The translations under genes and the position numbers were made by a program. Below the pieces are notes generated by a model. It ran no database searches, was not told where the DNA came from, and saw only the letters and a program-made list of their open reading frames with translations. This document shows positions 62,862-64,000 of a stretch of DNA of 64,000 nt, in pieces; positions within the stretch are counted from its first letter, which is position 1; the number at the start of each line of letters is the position of its first letter. Origin of the DNA: Burkholderia sp. SRS-46 (GTDB taxonomy: Bacteria > Pseudomonadota > Gammaproteobacteria > Burkholderiales > Burkholderiaceae); assembly GCF_004343775.1 (NCBI RefSeq), contig NZ_PTXL01000010.1:62001-126000 (forward strand), given 5' to 3'.

Positions 62862-64000
62862 TCATTTCAATCTGACCATATCCAAGATTGATCAGTGACT
62901 TTCCTAGCGGCGTATTGCTCGCAGCTTGCGCTGGCGACATTCCCTCAACGGACATGTTGTATTCATAGACCGATTTGTTCGTCAGCCCAAGTTCATCTGA
63001 TATGGAACGCACATTCTGTGCGCCAAAGCCTTGTATGGAATTCGAGATCATTTCCGTACCAACGCCTCGTCCAGATTCCGTAGTGCGGTAGAAATTGATA
63101 AACAAATCCCCTTTCTCTGGGTTAAACGTCGACACAATTTCTGAGCGAATGCCCATTGCAGGTACGATGTTGCCCTCCGCATTAAACTTCTGACGTGAAG
63201 TTAACTCTAGGACGTTCGCGCCGAGAGACTCGGGAGTATAGGTAAGTCCCGTTGACGATGCAGGATTAAAACCGCCAACCCTTATTGACGCACCGGCTCG
63301 CCGGATACTAGCGACCGAAGCACCAGCCCCACCTCGTGGCGCCCAAAGAGCATCCAGCGGTCCGGCCGCATCAGCAACAAGCCCCGCATAGCTAGCGTTC
63401 CCCGTAGCCTGGATCGCAGCATTCGCCATCAATCCGCCAATCGGCTGCGAGCCCTGCGTCTCCATGAAACGCATGAAAGCTGCATCTGTACTCGCGCGCG
63501 AAGCGGCTGCATCGATCGGCACCAGCTTGGGCTGTCCGGCCTGCGGATCCAGTCGCGGCAGCTGATATGCCGACATCATCGCGTCAGTACGTGCCGACGA
63601 ATTCTGCGCCAGTCGTCCAAACAAGTCGCCCGCATCCGCTACCTGAACGCCCGGCAATGCATCAGCGAACTGCGCGCTGAATGCCTGTCCGGCCAGTTGC
63701 GTCGGAACTGCCGGCACCCCCATGCTCGGACCATACAGCGTCGATGCGCTGCTATAGGTTGTCGGCGTCGAGTCGACCAGACCGCCGTATGCGCCATACA
63801 GCAAAGCGGCATTGCTGTAAGTCGACTCGGGCGCCACGAACCCACTACCGACACCACCAAGCCCTCCCGGCAGAATCTGCCCGCTAACCGCTGCGATTGC
63901 GTCTTGCGTACGTCGCGTTGTCGAATCGACCGAGGCGGCCTGCACGTTGCTGGCCACCATATTGCCAACGGTACTGGCCACCGCATCCGTCGCGATTGCG
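62827..64000 (-). CDS. C-terminal part of a large polymorphic toxin (CdiA/hemagglutinin-like), runs off the window
   Basis: The frame is open to the right edge of the window, so only the last 391 or so residues are visible. The first 280 are Ala/Ser-rich with repeated GA-type segments, as in the pre-toxin part of large exported proteins; the last 110 form a distinct domain with GDLFINFYRTTESGRGVGTE, a glycine-rich turn (R-G-V-G-T) that resembles the acetyl-CoA loop of GNAT enzymes, and an INLGYG end. The domain function is a guess. The immunity-type gene follows. Confidence 0.7.
   Translation of the reverse strand, partial: AIATDAVASTVGNMVASNVQAASVDSTTRRTQDAIAAVSGQILPGGLGGVGSGFVAPESTYSNAALLYGAYGGLVDSTPTTYSSASTLYGPSMGVPAVPTQLAGQAFSAQFADALPGVQVADAGDLFGRLAQNSSARTDAMMSAYQLPRLDPQAGQPKLVPIDAAASRASTDAAFMRFMETQGSQPIGGLMANAAIQATGNASYAGLVADAAGPLDALWAPRGGAGASVASIRRAGASIRVGGFNPASSTGLTYTPESLGANVLELTSRQKFNAEGNIVPAMGIRSEIVSTFNPEKGDLFINFYRTTESGRGVGTEMISNSIQGFGAQNVRSISDELGLTNKSVYEYNMSVEGMSPAQAASNTPLGKSLINLGYGQIEMNGLYIRARLGN

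Noticed and set aside
1..64000. tRNA or rRNA genes
   Set aside because: No cloverleaf-like tRNA sequence or rRNA signature was noticed on reading, though a dedicated scan was not possible.

Overview
The window is GC-rich DNA with the gene families and codon habits of a betaproteobacterium, most likely Burkholderia sensu lato (inference from protein character; no database was searched). It reads as part of a large conjugative plasmid: an F-type conjugation operon, an IncFII-like replication module and a plasmid-style toxin/partition-like module lie together, followed by a complete-looking but unusual flagellar-type gene cluster and, at the right edge, the end of a polymorphic toxin gene with its immunity gene.

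Region 1 (1-27.8 kb, + strand) is an F-type mating-pair-formation operon in nearly canonical order: traL, traE, traK, traB, a DsbC-like gene, traV, traC, trbI, an unknown membrane protein, a secreted phospholipase-D-fold nuclease, a GntR regulator, a small membrane protein, a TraF/LepB-type peptidase, traW, traU, trbC, traN split into two genes, four small unknown genes, the thioredoxin-like traF, a cargo block (DNA methyltransferase, MazG-like mosaic protein, HNH nuclease, Lar-like protein, small unknown, DUF5131 protein), then traH and traG. Almost all genes overlap or sit a few bases apart. The pilin gene, the coupling protein, the relaxase and oriT are not in the window.

Region 2 (27.8-36.5 kb) holds a minus-strand membrane protein, two small lipoproteins, a small helical protein followed by a large zeta-toxin / kinase-like / KfrB-like fusion, a DUF1173 protein, a small exported protein, a trimeric autotransporter adhesin with internal repeats, and a membrane protein.

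Region 3 (36.5-39.9 kb) is the replicon: a strong minus-strand promoter and terminator that define a CopA-like antisense RNA in the leader of an IncFII-type repA, a downstream perfect DnaA box with several inverted repeats (candidate oriR), and a SRAP (YedK/HMCES) gene whose GTG start places the catalytic Cys at position 2. A gene-poor, less GC-rich spacer follows.

Region 4 (39.9-61.7 kb, + strand) starts with a TPR protein, then a sigma70-type promoter drives fliQ-fliR-flhB-flhA-flgF-flgG-flgA-flgH-flgI-flgB-flgC-fliE-fliF-X-fliH-fliI-fliJ-fliK?-flgD-flgE-fliM-fliN-fliO-fliP-fliA-TPR-unknown as one tightly overlapping unit. The set encodes an export gate, rod, hook, P/L rings and MS ring, but no filament (fliC, fliD, flgK, flgL), no stator (motAB), no chemotaxis genes, and an unrecognisable 176-residue protein where FliG should be. 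FlgH lacks the lipobox Cys and FliM lacks the usual CheY-binding N-terminus. I infer a flagellum-derived hook-basal-body/export machine that may not rotate or build a normal filament, and consider it the most interesting system here.

Region 5 (61.7-64 kb) contains a minus-strand DUF2846-type lipoprotein, a SymE-toxin remnant, and the 3' end of a large minus-strand toxin gene, running off the window, with an overlapping small immunity-type gene.
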